This document shows, piece by piece, positions 49,755 to 61,593 of a DNA stretch of 64,000 nucleotides. The stretch comes from Calendula officinalis (Eukaryota > Streptophyta > Magnoliopsida > Asterales > Asteraceae). The notes under the pieces are model-generated. The model worked only from the letters and a program-made list of their open reading frames with translations. It had not been told where the DNA came from and ran no database searches. Position 1 is the stretch's first letter. The number at the start of each line of letters is the position of its first letter. A program made the position numbers and the translations under genes. The stretch is from contig OY970820.1 in the NCBI GenBank assembly GCA_963853835.1, forward strand, positions 27,986,873 through 28,050,872, in the 5' to 3' direction.

Positions 49755-49762
49755 TATTTATA
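49755..49762 (-). promoter_or_regulatory. TATA box of the antisense gene
   Basis: TATAAATA on the minus strand lies 85-92 bp before the ATG at 49670. This places a start site near 49725 and a leader of about 55 nt. It is outside the 3' LTR, so the antisense gene appears to have its own promoter. Confidence 0.6.
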
Positions 49763-49923
49763 GGAAAGGAAGAGCGAGCGGCGCGGTACACCGAAAGATC
49801 GCCAACGGTCGAGTCCCGAAGAAGCTGTAACGGTAACTAATAGTCCAACGGTAATATTTTTCGAAGGGGAAATCATTTAAAATAATAGTTAAAACAAAAT
49901 CAACTGCGTGGTAATTCACTTTT

Positions 49924-49936
49924 AACTAAGGGGACT
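49924..49936 (+). other. Polypurine tract of the Tat element
   Basis: ACTAAGGGGACT directly precedes the 3' LTR start TGATAGCG. It is short but G-rich and in the required position. Confidence 0.65.
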
Positions 49937-50521
49937 TGATAGCGCACCATGGTTTCCTAAAGAACGTTCTGGAACGTGCATGGCGTATAACCATGCAAAA
50001 GCGCGGGAAAGAGTAATGCAAGACGATGAAAGGAATAGATTGTCGAGTCCCGAGGGTCAAATAACGTAAGCGGAATTCAAGGGAAAGTATGTGTGCATTT
50101 AATGCGAGCGGCGATACCAACTTCCCAAGACGAAGCACCGCCTTATTAACCAACGGATTGAGGGGGTTTCGTCTCGGGCTTTTGCCCAACGGACCAACGG
50201 ATGTCATACGTGAAGGAGGGAAACCACTTCTCCCGCCCAAGACATTTCGTCCATAAATAATCATCCTCAACAGAGGTCAAGGCAGGCATTAACCACTCTT
50301 TACTATCTATCACATTCAATGCTCTTCTCCCATTAATACTGTCCCCCATTTATTGTCGTCGATATCTCGATCCGAATTATACTTAAATACTAACTTGACC
50401 GTCGGAGTGTCTTTACGAGGTGACCCTCGTAAGGCTCCTGACTAGGTTTTCTTCGTGGTTGTACGCAGGTTCTCCGACGAAACGAAGCATCCGACCAGTC
50501 CGGAAGAATCTGGATTCAACA
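49937..50521 (+). repeat. 3' LTR of the Tat element (585 bp)
   Basis: Same length and ends as the 5' LTR, with two substitutions. Short minus-strand frames in both LTRs are identical copies and not genes. Confidence 0.95.
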
Positions 50522-50689
50522 AAATGAAACACTAAAGAGCATCTCCAACAACAAAAAAGAAAATAAAAATATGAATCAGTGAACAAAATTTGCAGAAAAA
50601 ATCTATACAATCAGAAAAATAAATTGGTAGAAATCGTTATTACAAGGTAAACACGAATAGCAGCCATTGATGAATGGCAGCCATTAAGC

Positions 50690-50899
50690 TTAAGCACAAG
50701 CTTCTCTTCGTCGCGCCATTGCAAAAAACATCTCAATATCCGGCGACTGGAAATACCCATTCGCTGGCGGTTTCTTCTGCTTCAAATTAACCGCCGCCTT
50801 CTTCGGCGCCGCCGGGCATTTCTTCGGAGCCCGATAACCATTTCGTTTCGGTGTCCGGCAACCTTCCTCCGCCGACTCGTAACTACCGTCAGACTCCAT
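50690..50899 (-). CDS. SIAMESE-RELATED (SMR)-type CDK inhibitor
   Basis: A single-exon gene of 69 residues. It has the hallmarks of the plant SMR family: an acidic N-terminus (residues 2-12), CRTPKRN (14-20), basic CPAAPKK (28-34), the conserved box GYFQSPDIEMFF (48-59), and a basic end ARRREACA. SMR proteins bind cyclin-dependent kinase complexes in the nucleus and promote exit from mitosis and endoreduplication; several respond to stress. The length fits the short members. The start is the only ATG in a suitable place; the 5' region up to about 51000 is AT-rich and free of transposon protein. The Tat element begins 168 bp past the stop codon (50521), probably within or next to the 3' untranslated region. 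This is the only convincing host protein gene in the window. Confidence 0.8.
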   Translation of the reverse strand: MESDGSYESAEEGCRTPKRNGYRAPKKCPAAPKKAAVNLKQKKPPANGYFQSPDIEMFFAMARRREACA

Positions 50900-51640
50900 A
50901 TTAGAAAAAGTAACTTAATTTATCGATTTTTTCGAGAGATTTGTGATTTGTGAATTGGATTAGAAGCAAAGAAAGGGAGGGTTTTATTGATGATTTGCGG
51001 CTTGTTCCGGAAGCTGCTATTTGAAGGAATTGATGGTCTGATCCTACGTGGATCTTAGCTGGCAATAAAAAAAGGTGTAAAATTGCAGAGATTGATTGAT
51101 ACACGTGCCGTGTATGTGAAAAGGGAAGGTTCTGGGATGATGGGCGAATTTATTCGAATCTGGGCCACACATTTCTTTTCCCGCCTCTTTTTTCCTTTTT
51201 ATAGAAATAACCATTAATTTCTTTTCGGATAAAATCCATATACCTTGGCACCTTGTACAACAAGGTCTTTTTGGTTTTTTATTTTACAATATTTTTTCTT
51301 AAACAAGACATAATGATAAAACTATTAAAAAAACTAATGGTATTTTTGTGTATGACGACCTTTTTTTGTCGAGTTTTGCTCATAATATATGAGACTTAAT
51401 CATACCATAGTCATTTTAATTTTTTCTCTAATTATCTGATAAATATTTATATATATAAATGGTATAACTCGTGATATATATATAAATGCTTTTTTGCCTA
51501 CGAGTGTTAACAAAAGAAAAATCAAAGTTAAAAGAAAAACATATTTTATAGTTTTTCAAAAGTCAAATTAAAAAGAAAACAGAAAGTACAAGGACCAGGA
51601 TGTTAAAATTTTGGTGAGTTGCTTTTCTTATTCGATTATC
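50900..51640. other. Upstream region of the SMR-like gene
   Basis: No gene was recognised. The first 200 bp are the probable promoter and leader of the SMR-like gene on the minus strand. Further out the DNA is AT-rich intergenic sequence. Confidence 0.4.
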
Positions 51641-52021
51641 CGATGCTTATTCCGTAAAGGGGTTATTTTGGGTCCATCGACGGTGACTGTGGCTAAGACC
51701 CGTGCCAACGGCACGTCGGGGGAGTCCGTCGAGCTGCGTCGAGCCACGACGGCGTTGGCACCGAGCCGTCGTGGCCGGCGTCGTGAAGGATTCGTCGTGG
51801 TGAGGACGGGGGTGGTGATGGCGTCGAGGGCGAGGTGGGTCCGGGGGAGCGTCCGTTTTTTATTTCAAATTAATTTTTTTTTTAATACAAATAATTAATA
51901 TTACACACAACATCTATAAAAACCCACTACACTCTACCATTTTAAACACACAATCACATTATATTTTCTCACAATCACATACTTCCTCTCTTCCTAATTT
52001 CCATATATTTTCTCTCATTCA

Positions 52022-52525
52022 ATGGATCCAAACGATGACGCCGATTATTACTGGCAAGATTATGTTAATGTAACAGCCGTCTTCGATTTGAATCAAACTA
52101 TTGAAAGACTTGATTATCTAGATCAAGAAGAGGCTGAAAATTCCACCGTGCCGAGAGCACCACGAAGATATATACCAAGAGATCGCGTTGTGGCTGCTGA
52201 ACGTTTATGGAATGATTACTTTGCCGACAATTCCGTTTTCCCCCTGGACTACTTCCGAAGACGGTTTCGCATGTCGAAACCTTTGTTCATCCGTATATGT
52301 CAGGCTATACATTTTTATAATCCACCGGGTTAACTACCGTCGTATTTTAATTATTTCCGTCAAAATAGAGACGCTACGGGTTACCCCAGTTTTAATGTAT
52401 TTCAAAAGTGTACCTCTGCCATACGTCAATTGGCGTACGGTTGTGCCGCTGATTTGTTTGATGAGTACCTACACATGGGTCAACAAACAGCGTACGATTG
52501 TTTGGACAACTTTTGTAAATGTGTA
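52022..52525 (+). pseudogene. PIF/Harbinger transposase, first part
   Basis: The N-terminal 168 codons of a plant Harbinger (DDE_Tnp_4 family) nuclease. The start ATG follows an untranslated-like CA-rich leader. Recognisable parts are RRRFRMSKPLFIRIC (about residue 80), then VFQKCTSAIRQLAYGCAADL and the segment HMGQQTAYDCLDNFCKCV, all standard before the catalytic core. A single in-frame TAA at 52331-52333 breaks it; otherwise the frame is open to 52525, where a Ty3 element is inserted. The frame continues exactly at 60778 when the insert and one target copy are disregarded. Confidence 0.88.
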
Positions 52526-54217
52526 TGTAACACCTCAATTTTCAAAATAACATTTAAATAACATTTAATCCGAAATACATAGTATTGCAACGGTGTCAAA
52601 TATCGGTTTTACAAAAACGAAAAGGTTTCTTGTTCGAGATTATCAGAGTTTACAAAAATGGTGTTACAAATTATATCTTAACCATAGGATAAGGACTCTA
52701 ATCATCAACACTGAGCTAATCTCAACAAGGCCTCTTCTAAACGGGCCTCCTAGGTCTTCGATCCCGAACCTGAGTACATAGCAAAAACACAAACATAGTA
52801 CGTGAGACAAAATTGTCTCGTGAGATACATGGGTTTTAGACCCAATAAACCACTAGCCAAATAATATCATTTAATCTTAAAATAATATTACTAAGTTTGT
52901 TTTGGGTCACTTTATCACTTTCATCATTGGCCAATGTCAAGATAATCGGAATGCCTCCAATCTATCAAGACCATCATATCCACGGTAACCGGAATGCCTC
53001 CAATCTACCGGGACTCATAGGTATTGGGTAATCGGAATGCCTCCAATCTACCACTAACCTTAAGGTACCGTAGTAACCGGAATGCCTCCAATCTACTACG
53101 GCCCTAGGGACATCATCATCATCATCATCATCATCATTACTTATCTTTTATCGTTATGAGCTCATAGCTCCATCATTTCTCAATCAATCAATCATTTCGT
53201 TATCAAACAAGCAATTCATCATAAATCACATAAATGACTAAATTACTTAAAGACTCGACAAAATCATTAGATCATAAAAACATTTACTAGCTATGTACCC
53301 AGTTTAAAAGTCACATGTACTCACCTTAGCCAAGCTTAACCAGTTGTTGCGTTCTTTAATCACCAATATCACTTCTCGAGATTTGAATGCCTCAAATCTT
53401 CCAACCGACAACCTATTATCAAAACCAATACAATGGTTTGCATTAATCATCTATACTAACTACATAATCCATGGCTAGTTAACTACTAGCACCATTTTCC
53501 CCAAAATTGCCAAACCCTAAGTTCATAAATCACCACATTTTCGTGTATCCATAACATGACCACGTTTTCCTTGTTAAAATACCATAGATCTAGGTTATCT
53601 CACTTCCATTTAACCATTCATGAACAAATCCATAACTATGGTTTATGATTCAAGCTTCCCTACTTGAATCTAAGACTTATAACACAAGAGAGATGAAGAT
53701 TTACCTTAGATCTTCAACTAGGAGCAAGAATCACCAAGATTTGATGAAGAAATCAGCTCCAAATGGTGGTTTACACCCAAAATCGTTCACCAACTCGAGT
53801 GGGAGAAAAACTAGGGTTTTGGATGCATTAAATGACATGAAACCCGACTTTAATGCCTTCAGCGACGGAGATCGCGTCGCTATCTACAAGATAGCGGCGC
53901 TATCTCGATGCCCGCCATAAATCGCGTCCGGTTTTCGCGTCGCGATCTCCACGCGATCTCAAATTCGCGTTTCCCCTTCAAACGCTATTTCGGGTCGCTG
54001 CTTAAAGATCGCGTCGCGATCTCCCAGATAGCGGCGCTATCTGGGCAATGCAGCTGGGCTGCAGTTTTTGTTCCCCCCTTCGATCTAGTTTCGTTCATAA
54101 CTTTCTCATACGGTGTCCAAACGACACGAAACCAATTCCTACGTTCTTTAAACGATTTATCCTTATTTAACATATTTTTGTACAATTTATTTATTTACAA
54201 AAATTCGGGTCTTCACA
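52526..54217 (-). repeat. 3' LTR of the Tekay-like element
   Basis: On the plus strand it starts TGTAACACCTC and ends CGGGTCTTCACA. It contains four copies of CGGAATGCCTCCAATCTA (about 52950-53095) and a (CAT)9 run at 53111-53137. Inverted GCGCTATCT/AGATAGCGCC words near 53885 and 54030 also stand out. Confidence 0.9.
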
Positions 54218-54235
54218 ACTATCCACCCCTTAAGG
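54218..54235 (-). other. Polypurine tract of the Tekay-like element
   Basis: On the minus strand, AAGGGGTGGATAGT directly precedes the 3' LTR. The upstream words (GAGGACGGAATCTCC) are the usual ones for chromoviruses. Confidence 0.8.
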
Positions 54236-57200
54236 AGATTCCGTCCTCGGAATCTCATCATAATTCACGAAGTTCGGGTATCTTTTCCGAATCTCGTCCT
54301 TGACTTCCCAAGTCAAGTTCGGCCCAAGTGAATGCTTCCACTTGACCAACACCAATTCAATTTCTTTATTCCGAAGTTTCTTGGTTTTTGACTCTAGTAT
54401 GGCTTCGGGTTCCTCAATCAATCAGTTCGGGGCATCAACCCGCAACTCTTGTAACGGAATTATATTTTCAACCTCACCCACGAACTTCTTCAAATAACTT
54501 ACATGAAACGTATCGTGAACACCTTGAAGTTCGGGTGGGAGTTTTAACTTGAAAGCTTGCAAACCGACCCGTTTCAAAATCTTAAACGGGCCAACATACT
54601 TTGGGCTCAATTTGCCTTTCTTACCAAACCGCATTACGCTTTTCCAAGGCGATACTTTCAACATCACCATGTCTCCAACATTCAAATCATACGGTCTCTT
54701 TTTCAAACCCGAGTAGCTTCTTTGTCGATCTTGGGCGATTTTCATATTGGTTTGGATTATCCCAATCTTTTCATTGGTCAACCTCACAATCTCGGGACCC
54801 GTGAGTTTCGTCTCACCCGCCTCGAGCCAACACGATGGAGTCCTACATTTCCTTCCATACAACGCCTCATAAGGCGGAATCTTAACGGTCGATTGATAAC
54901 TGTTATTGTAGGAGAACTCAACTAACGGTAAATGTTCATCCCATTTACCTCCAAAATCTAGCACACACGATCTTAACATATCTTCAACCGTTTGAATGGT
55001 TCTCTCGCTTTGACCATCAGTTTGCGGGTGGTAAGCCGTACTCAACCGCAATTTCGTTCCCAACTCCTCTTGCAACGATCTCCAAAATCTCGAGGTAAAC
55101 CTCGCGTCTCTATTGGACACAATCGACAACGGGACTCCATGAAGTCTCACCACTTCATCCACATACAACTTTGCCAACTTCTCAAGTGGCATGGTTTCCC
55201 GAATGGCCAAGAATAATGCACTTTTGGTCAACCGGTCAACAATGACCCAAATGGCGTCGTGGTTCTTGCTCGTCTTTGGCAATCCAACAATAAAATCCAT
55301 TGTTATATCATCCCATTTTCCGGCCGGGATTTGTAACGATTGAGCTACCCCGTAAGGCACTTGATGCTCGGCTTTTACTTGTGCACACGTGGCACACTTA
55401 GAAATATACTTTGCCACTCTTGCCTTCATCCCGGGCCACCAATACATCTTCTTCATATCTTGATACGTTTTTGTACTCCCCGGGTGGATCGAATACTTAG
55501 ACTTATGAACATCGTTTAGTAACTCCTTTCGGGTACCCCCGAACTTGGGAACCCAAATTCGACCACCAACGGTTTTCAACCCTTGCTTATTTTCCACAAA
55601 ATGTTGGTTCTTTCCCAAACGTTCTTGCCTTAACTCATCTTTTTCCATCACTTCCCGTTGGGCATTCTTGATTCGTTCTACTATACTCGAGACTACTTCA
55701 ATACGTGTTAGCTTTCCCTTAATCGGCTTTTCATACACTTTTCGGCTTAAGGCGTCGGCTACCACGTTGGCCTTCCCCACATGATAGACAATTTCACAAT
55801 CATAATCTTGTATCAATTCGATCCATCTTCTTTGCCTCATATTTAGGTCTTTTTGAGTGAAAACATATTGAAGGCTTTTGTGATCCGTATACAACGTACA
55901 CCTCGTACCGTATAAGTAGTGTCTCCATAACTTTAAAGCAAACACTATTGCTGCCAACTCTAAATCGTGAGTCGTGTACCTTTCTTCCACATTCTTTAGT
56001 TGTCTCGAGGCGTAAGCAATCACTTTCCCCCGTTGCATCAAAACACAACCCAAACCTTTATGTGAAGCATCCCTATACACGACGAAGTCTTCCATCCCTT
56101 CGGGTAACGTGAGAATCGGGGCGTTACACAATTTTTCCTTTAATGTGGCAAATGCATTTTCTTGTTTTTCTCCCCACACAAACTCACTACTCTTTCGGGT
56201 CAACAATGTGAGTGGTGTCGCCACTCGAGAAAAGTCTTGAATAAATCGACGGTAGTATCCGGCAAGGCCGAGAAAACTTCTCACTTCGGTTGGAGTTCGT
56301 GGTGGTTCCCACTTCATAACCGCTTCAATCTTTGACGGGTCAACTTTGATTCCTTCTCGAGACACGACATGACCAAGGAATTGGACTTCTCGAATCCAAA
56401 ATTCACACTTAGAAAATTTTGCGTACAATTTCTCTCGTTGTAGCACTTCTAACGTTTGCCTTAGGTGGCTCTCGTGTTCTTCTTCGGTTTTCGAATAAAT
56501 AAGAATATCGTCAACAAATACGATAAGAAACTTGTCGAGGAATGGTTTGCAAACCCGATTCATAAGGTCCATAAAAATGGCCGGTGCATTAGTCAACCCG
56601 AATGGCATTACCAAAAACTCGTAATGTCCATAACGTGTACGAAACGCCGTCTTCTCGGTATCTCCTTCTTTTACTCGAACTTGATGGTAACCCGATCTCA
56701 AATCGATCTTCGAGAAATAGTCGGCACCTTGAAGTTGATCAAACAAGTCATCGATTCTAGGCAACGGGTATCGGTTCTTAATAGTCATCTTGTTCAACTC
56801 TCGGTAGTCGATGCACATTCTCATCGAACCGTCTTTCTTCTTAACAAACAATACGGGCGCACCCCATGGAGATGAGCTAGGACGAATAAATCCTTTGTCA
56901 AGTAACTCTTGCAATTGGGACACCAATTCCCGCATTTCGGTGGGGGCTAAATGGTATGGAGCACGAGCTATCGGCGTCGCTCCCGGAACTAAATCAATAC
57001 GGAATTCTACTTGCCTCTCCGGTGGCAATCCCGGTAAATCGTCGGGAAATACCTCGGGAAAATCCCGAATCACTTTTACATTTTCCACCGTCTTCTTCTC
57101 TTTCCTTCCATCTAACACATATGCTAAAAAGGACGAACATCCTTTGGCTAAACATTTCCTAGCTTTAACCGCGGTCATAAGACATGGCAAATGGTGTCGT

Positions 57201-58854
57201 CTCTCACCATACACATAAACGTTTTCATTGTCGGGAGTCCTAATCGAGACTATCTTCTTCCCACATAAAATCTTTGCTTGATTCTCACCCAACCAATCCA
57301 TACCTATGACTATATCAAAACCCGCAATTTCCATGGGTAATAAATTCACCTTAAACTTTCTCCCATCTATTTCCAATTCACAATTTCGACACATATGTTG
57401 AACTATGGAGGTTTTACCATCCGCAATTTCTATATCATAAATTTCATCAATGAGTTCTAACGGCACATTCAACACCACAACAAAATCATGTGACACAAAC
57501 GAATAAGTAGCACCCGAGTCAAATAAGATCCGGGCGGGAATAGAATTTACGAGTAGGGTACCTGAAACGACATCGTGGGCTTCTTTGGCTTCATCTCGGG
57601 TAAGTTGAAAGGACCGTCCCTTGACCTTCGTCGGCTCCGCTTTCTTTTGAGCGGTCGACACCATGGTCTCACTTCCCTTCTTCGGGCATGCATTGCTATA
57701 GTGCCCTTTTTCATGGCACGAATAGCACTCGATTTCATCCAACGGTTTGACCCGGCAATCCCTTGCCAAATGCCCCGGCCTTCCACATTTGAAACACGAC
57801 TTCGAATCCACCAAACATTCCCCTTTGTGGTCTTTGCCACACCTCTTACAAGCACCCACACTTGTTTGTTTAGGGAAGGTCGGGGTGAACTTTCCTCTCT
57901 TCACCGAACCCGAGCTCCCTTCAAACTTCCTCTTCTCAAACTTTTCAAACTTTGGCCTCTCATTGATTCTCCTTTGGCCCACTTCCTCCACATTCCTCGC
58001 CGCACTAATAGCCTCATCTAGTGTGGTGGCCCTCTTTACTTCCAACTCATACTCCCACGGGAGTCCATTGGCATACCGAACAATCCGGGACCTCTCATCC
58101 GGATACAATTTGATCACAAACGGGATTAATCCCGTGAACTTCTTAGTGTACTCATCGACACTCAAACCACCTTTCTTCAAATGAACAAACTCTTCTTGAA
58201 GTTTCTCCAAATTTCTCTCGGGGCAAAACTTTGCCTTCAACCGTTTCACAAACTCATCCCACGTCATCTTGTACACCGCCCTCTTTCCCAACGTTTCATA
58301 CATGGTGTCCCACCACACGAGGGCTTCATCCTTCAATAAACGAGAAGCATAGATTACCATATCACCTTCCTTGCATTTACTAGCTTCAAGGACTTGTTCA
58401 GTTTCACGGATCCAACGGATCGTGATTTCGGTTCGGAGCTACCATAGTAGTTATCGGGCTTAAAAGCCATAAAGTTCTTATACGTGCACCCCTTCCTTTC
58501 CCTCGGCTCGGGGTCACTCCCATCTTCTTCCGTTGATGATTTCTCAGTTTGAGCAACAGTACTTGACTTGCTCTTTGTGCGGGGTGGAGATTCCTCCTGC
58601 CTTTCACGTGCCCTATGCTCATTGAGAAGTCGGTTCACATCCTCGTTCACTATGTCCCTCATTTGATTGAACATAGTTTGGAGGTGTTCTACGGTGACCG
58701 GGGTGTGAGTGTTCCTTTCAACCCCCGAATTCTCCACTTCATCACGAGGTGGAGGGCCAAATACCGGCTCGACAATGTTATTCGAATCTTGCCCTTGATC
58801 AAGTGGGCCTCTTGCACTTCTAGTTCTCACCATTTTGCTATAACAAGACATCAA
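54233..58854 (-). pseudogene. Tekay-like gag-pol with chromodomain, one frameshift and one stop
   Basis: Gag starts near 58833 (MVRTRSARG) and shifts frame once near 58435. The rest reads open to 54422. Parts in order: Gag (LLKDEALVWWDTMYETLG); three zinc knuckles (CKRCGKDHKGEC, CFKCGRPGHLARDC, CYSCHEKGHYSNAC); protease LFDSGATYSFVS (about 57520); reverse transcriptase with IDYRELNKMTIKNRYPLP and FVDDILIYS (about 56510); RNase H (YASRQLK, GKANVVADALSRK); integrase with HPGSTK and CATC, and catalytic residues in MDFIVGLP, RDARF and DGQSER. A TGA at 54422-54424 cuts off a C-terminal chromodomain-like segment (VLVKWKHSLGPNLTWEVKDE, to about 54233), which would target integration to chromatin. 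It is inactive as it stands, but by only two lesions. Confidence 0.92.
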
Positions 58855-59056
58855 TCATTTAGTAGTCAATTCATTAAAGTAACGGTGGCATTGACCGTTC
58901 CACAACCAACATGTCCTATTCCCTTAAGGTCAACCCTATCCAACCTACACTTTAAGGTCTCATTTGCCATTTCATAAGTATCCTATGGAACCTACTGTCC
59001 TACTAGCTCAGTTTAAGTCTAGGATGGTCAACTCAACCTAGTTCACTTAAACTATA

Positions 59057-59068
59057 GCTCTGATACCA
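59057..59068 (-). other. Primer-binding site, tRNA-iMet type
   Basis: The plus strand reads GCTCTGATACCA, the complement of TGGTATCAGAGC. It lies three bases inside the 5' LTR edge at 59072, the same primer type as in the decayed element at 20111. Confidence 0.9.
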
Positions 59069-59071
59069 AGT

Positions 59072-59656
59072 TGTAACACCTCAATTTTCAAAATAACATT
59101 TAAATAACATTTAATCTGAAATACATAGTATTGCAACGGTGTCAAATATCGGTTTTACAAAAACGAAAAGGTTTCTTGTTCGAGATTATCAGAGTTTACA
59201 AAAACGGTGTTACAAATTATATCTTAACCATAGGATAAGGACTCTAATAATCAACACCGAGCTAATCTCAACAAGGCATCTTCTAAACGGGCCTCCTAGG
59301 TCTTCGATCCCGAACCTGAGTACATAGCAAAAACACAAACATAGTACGTGAGACAAAATTGCCTCGTGAGATACATGGGTTTTAGACCCAATAAACCACT
59401 AGCCAAATAATATCATTTAATCTTAAAATAATATTACTAAGTTTGTTTTGGGTCACTTTATCACTTTCATCATTGGCCAATGTCAAGATAATCGGAATGC
59501 CTCCAATCTATCAAGACCATCATATCCACGGTAACCGGAATGCCTCCAATCTACCGGGACTCATAGGTATTGGGTAATCGGAATGCCTCCAATCTACCAC
59601 TAACCTTAAGGTACCGTAGTAACCGGAATGCCTCCAATCTACTACGGCCCTAGGGA

Positions 59657-59692
<36 letters not shown>

Positions 59693-60772
59693 TACTTATC
59701 TTTTATCGTTATGAGCTCATAGCTCCATCATTTCTCAATCAATCAATCATTTCGTTATCAAACAAGCAATTCATCATAAATCACATAAATGACTAAATTA
59801 CTTAAAGACTCGACAAAATCATTAGATCATAAAAACATTTACTAGCTATGTACCCAGTTTAAAAGTCACATGTACTCACCTTAGCCAAGCTTAACCAGTT
59901 GTTGCGTTCTTTAATCACCAATATCACTTCTCGAGATTTGAATGCCTCAAATCTTCCAACCGACAACCTATTATCAAAACCAATACAATGGTTTGCATTA
60001 ATCATCTATACTAACTACATAATCCATGGCTAGTTAACTACTAGCACCATTTTCCCCAAAATTGCCAAACCCTAAGTTCATAAATCACCACATTTTCGTG
60101 TATCCATAACATGACCACGTTTTCCTTGTTAAAATACCATAGATCTAAGTTATCTCACTTCCATTTAACCATTCATGAACAAATCCATAACTAGGGTTTA
60201 TGATTCAAGCTTCCCTACTTGAATCTAAGACTTATAACACAAGAGAGATGAAGATTTACCTTAGATCTTCAACTAGGAGCAAGAATCACCAAGATTTGAT
60301 GAAGAAATCAGCTCCAAATGGTGGTTTACACCCAAAATCGTTCACCAACTCGAGTGGGAGAAAAACTAGGTTTTTGGATGCATTAAATGACATGAAACCC
60401 GACTTTAATGCCTTCAGCGACGGAGATCGCGTCGCTATCTACAAGATAGCGGCGCTATCTCGATGCCCGCCATAAATCGCGTCCGGTTTTCGCGTCGCGA
60501 TCTCCACGCGATCTCAAATTCGCGTTTCCCCTTCAAACGCTATTTCGGGTCGCTGCTTAAAGATCGCGTCGCGATCTCCCAGATAGCGGCGCTATCTGGG
60601 CAATGCAGCTGGGCTGCAGTTTTTGTTCCCCCCTTCGATCTAGTTTCGTTCATAACTTTCTCATACGGTGTCCAAACGACACGAAACCAATTCCTACGTT
60701 CTTTAAACGATTTATCCTTATTTAACATATTTTTGTACAATTTATTTATTTACAAAAATTCGGGTCGTCACA
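59072..60772 (-). repeat. 5' LTR of the Tekay-like element
   Basis: It matches the 3' LTR with about ten substitutions. The CAT run is longer, (CAT)12 at 59657-59692. On the plus strand the ends are TGTAACACCTC and CGGGTCGTCACA. Confidence 0.9.
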
Positions 60773-60777
60773 GTATA

Positions 60778-61593
60778 TTCCATCTATACTCGACTGAGTT
60801 TTTGCGAAAACCAACAACTCATGATGTCCAACGTTTACATGCCAAACATCAAGAGATACATGGTTTTCCTGGGATGCTTGGTAGCATTGATTGTATGCAT
60901 TGGCCTTGGAAAAATTATCCAACAGCATGGCAAGGCCAATACACACGTGGTGATCAAGGATGTCCCACAATAATGCTTGAAGCTGTTGCGTCATACGATT
61001 TGTGGATATGGCATGCGTACTTTGGCCCGGCGGGTTCGAATAACGACATAAACGTCCTTAACGAATCAGATTTGTTTGATGAAATAAGGCAAGACAGGTC
61101 TCCCGTAGTTCCGTTTACTATTTCGGGTGAGCAATTTACGAAGGGTTATTATCTAGCTGATGGGATTTATCCGGAATGGGCAACGCTTGTCAAGTCATTT
61201 AACTGCCCAATTGAAGAAAAGAACATGAAGTTCAAGCAGTTCCAAGAATCCGCTAGGAAGGATGTCGAACGAGCTTTCGGAGTGCTTCAAGGACGGTGGG
61301 CAATCATTAAAAACCCGGCACGACCATACAGTGTGAACAAAATACGACGGATCATGTACACTTGTGTGATATTACACAACATGATTACGGAAGATAACGG
61401 CCGCGCAATTTGTCCAATCGAAGAAGACTATACCGCTAACCCGGAAAATCACCCACAACGTACATGGTATGAACGGGTTGCAACCCAATTGCGTATTGAG
61501 AAGGAGATACGTGATCGAGTTGTGCATCATAAACTTCGCAATGCCTTAATCGAACACATTTGGACCCTCCCGCCAAACTACCGTCAACATTAA
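60778..61593 (+). pseudogene. PIF/Harbinger transposase, second part with DDE core
   Basis: Continues the transposase split at 52525. The two parts together give about 439 residues, the usual length. The catalytic triad is intact: Asp in GMLGSIDCMHW (about 60885), Asp in GSNNDINVL (about 61040), and Glu in RKDVERAFGVLQGRW (about 61270). The family segment PTAWQGQYTRGDQG also matches. The stop is TAA at 61591. A reading frame that starts farther left (60463) is LTR sequence joined by chance. Transposition would need the missing Myb-like partner and an uninterrupted gene. Confidence 0.9.

Larger units (their letters stand above)
40717..50521 (+). mobile_element. Young Tat-lineage Ty3/gypsy retrotransposon with antisense gene
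   Basis: A complete 9.8-kb element has two 585-bp LTRs that differ at only two bases by my reading, and is flanked by AAATG on both sides (40712-40716 and 50522-50526). Gag-pol is on the plus strand. Tat features are the large gag, the DGGSS protease, a second RNase H of archaeal type before integrase, no chromodomain, and a long region after pol. That region carries an antisense gene (47094-49670). The element is nearly intact, with one stop codon in the reverse transcriptase. The near-identical LTRs mark it as the most recent large insertion here. Confidence 0.92.
52526..60772 (-). mobile_element. Tekay-like chromovirus (Ty3/gypsy), nearly complete
   Basis: LTRs of 1692 bp (52526-54217) and 1701 bp (59072-60772) flank a minus-strand gag-pol. 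The flanks are GTGTA (52521-52525) and GTATA (60773-60777), a 5-bp duplication with one mismatch. The LTRs differ by about ten substitutions and three CAT repeats by my comparison, so the insertion is young, though older than the Tat element. It lies inside the Harbinger transposase gene, which continues in frame on the other side. Confidence 0.92.

Noticed and set aside
53908..54303. 131-codon frame repeated at 60463 as the start of a longer one
   Set aside because: It is LTR sequence in both places. The longer version is LTR fused by chance to the Harbinger transposase.
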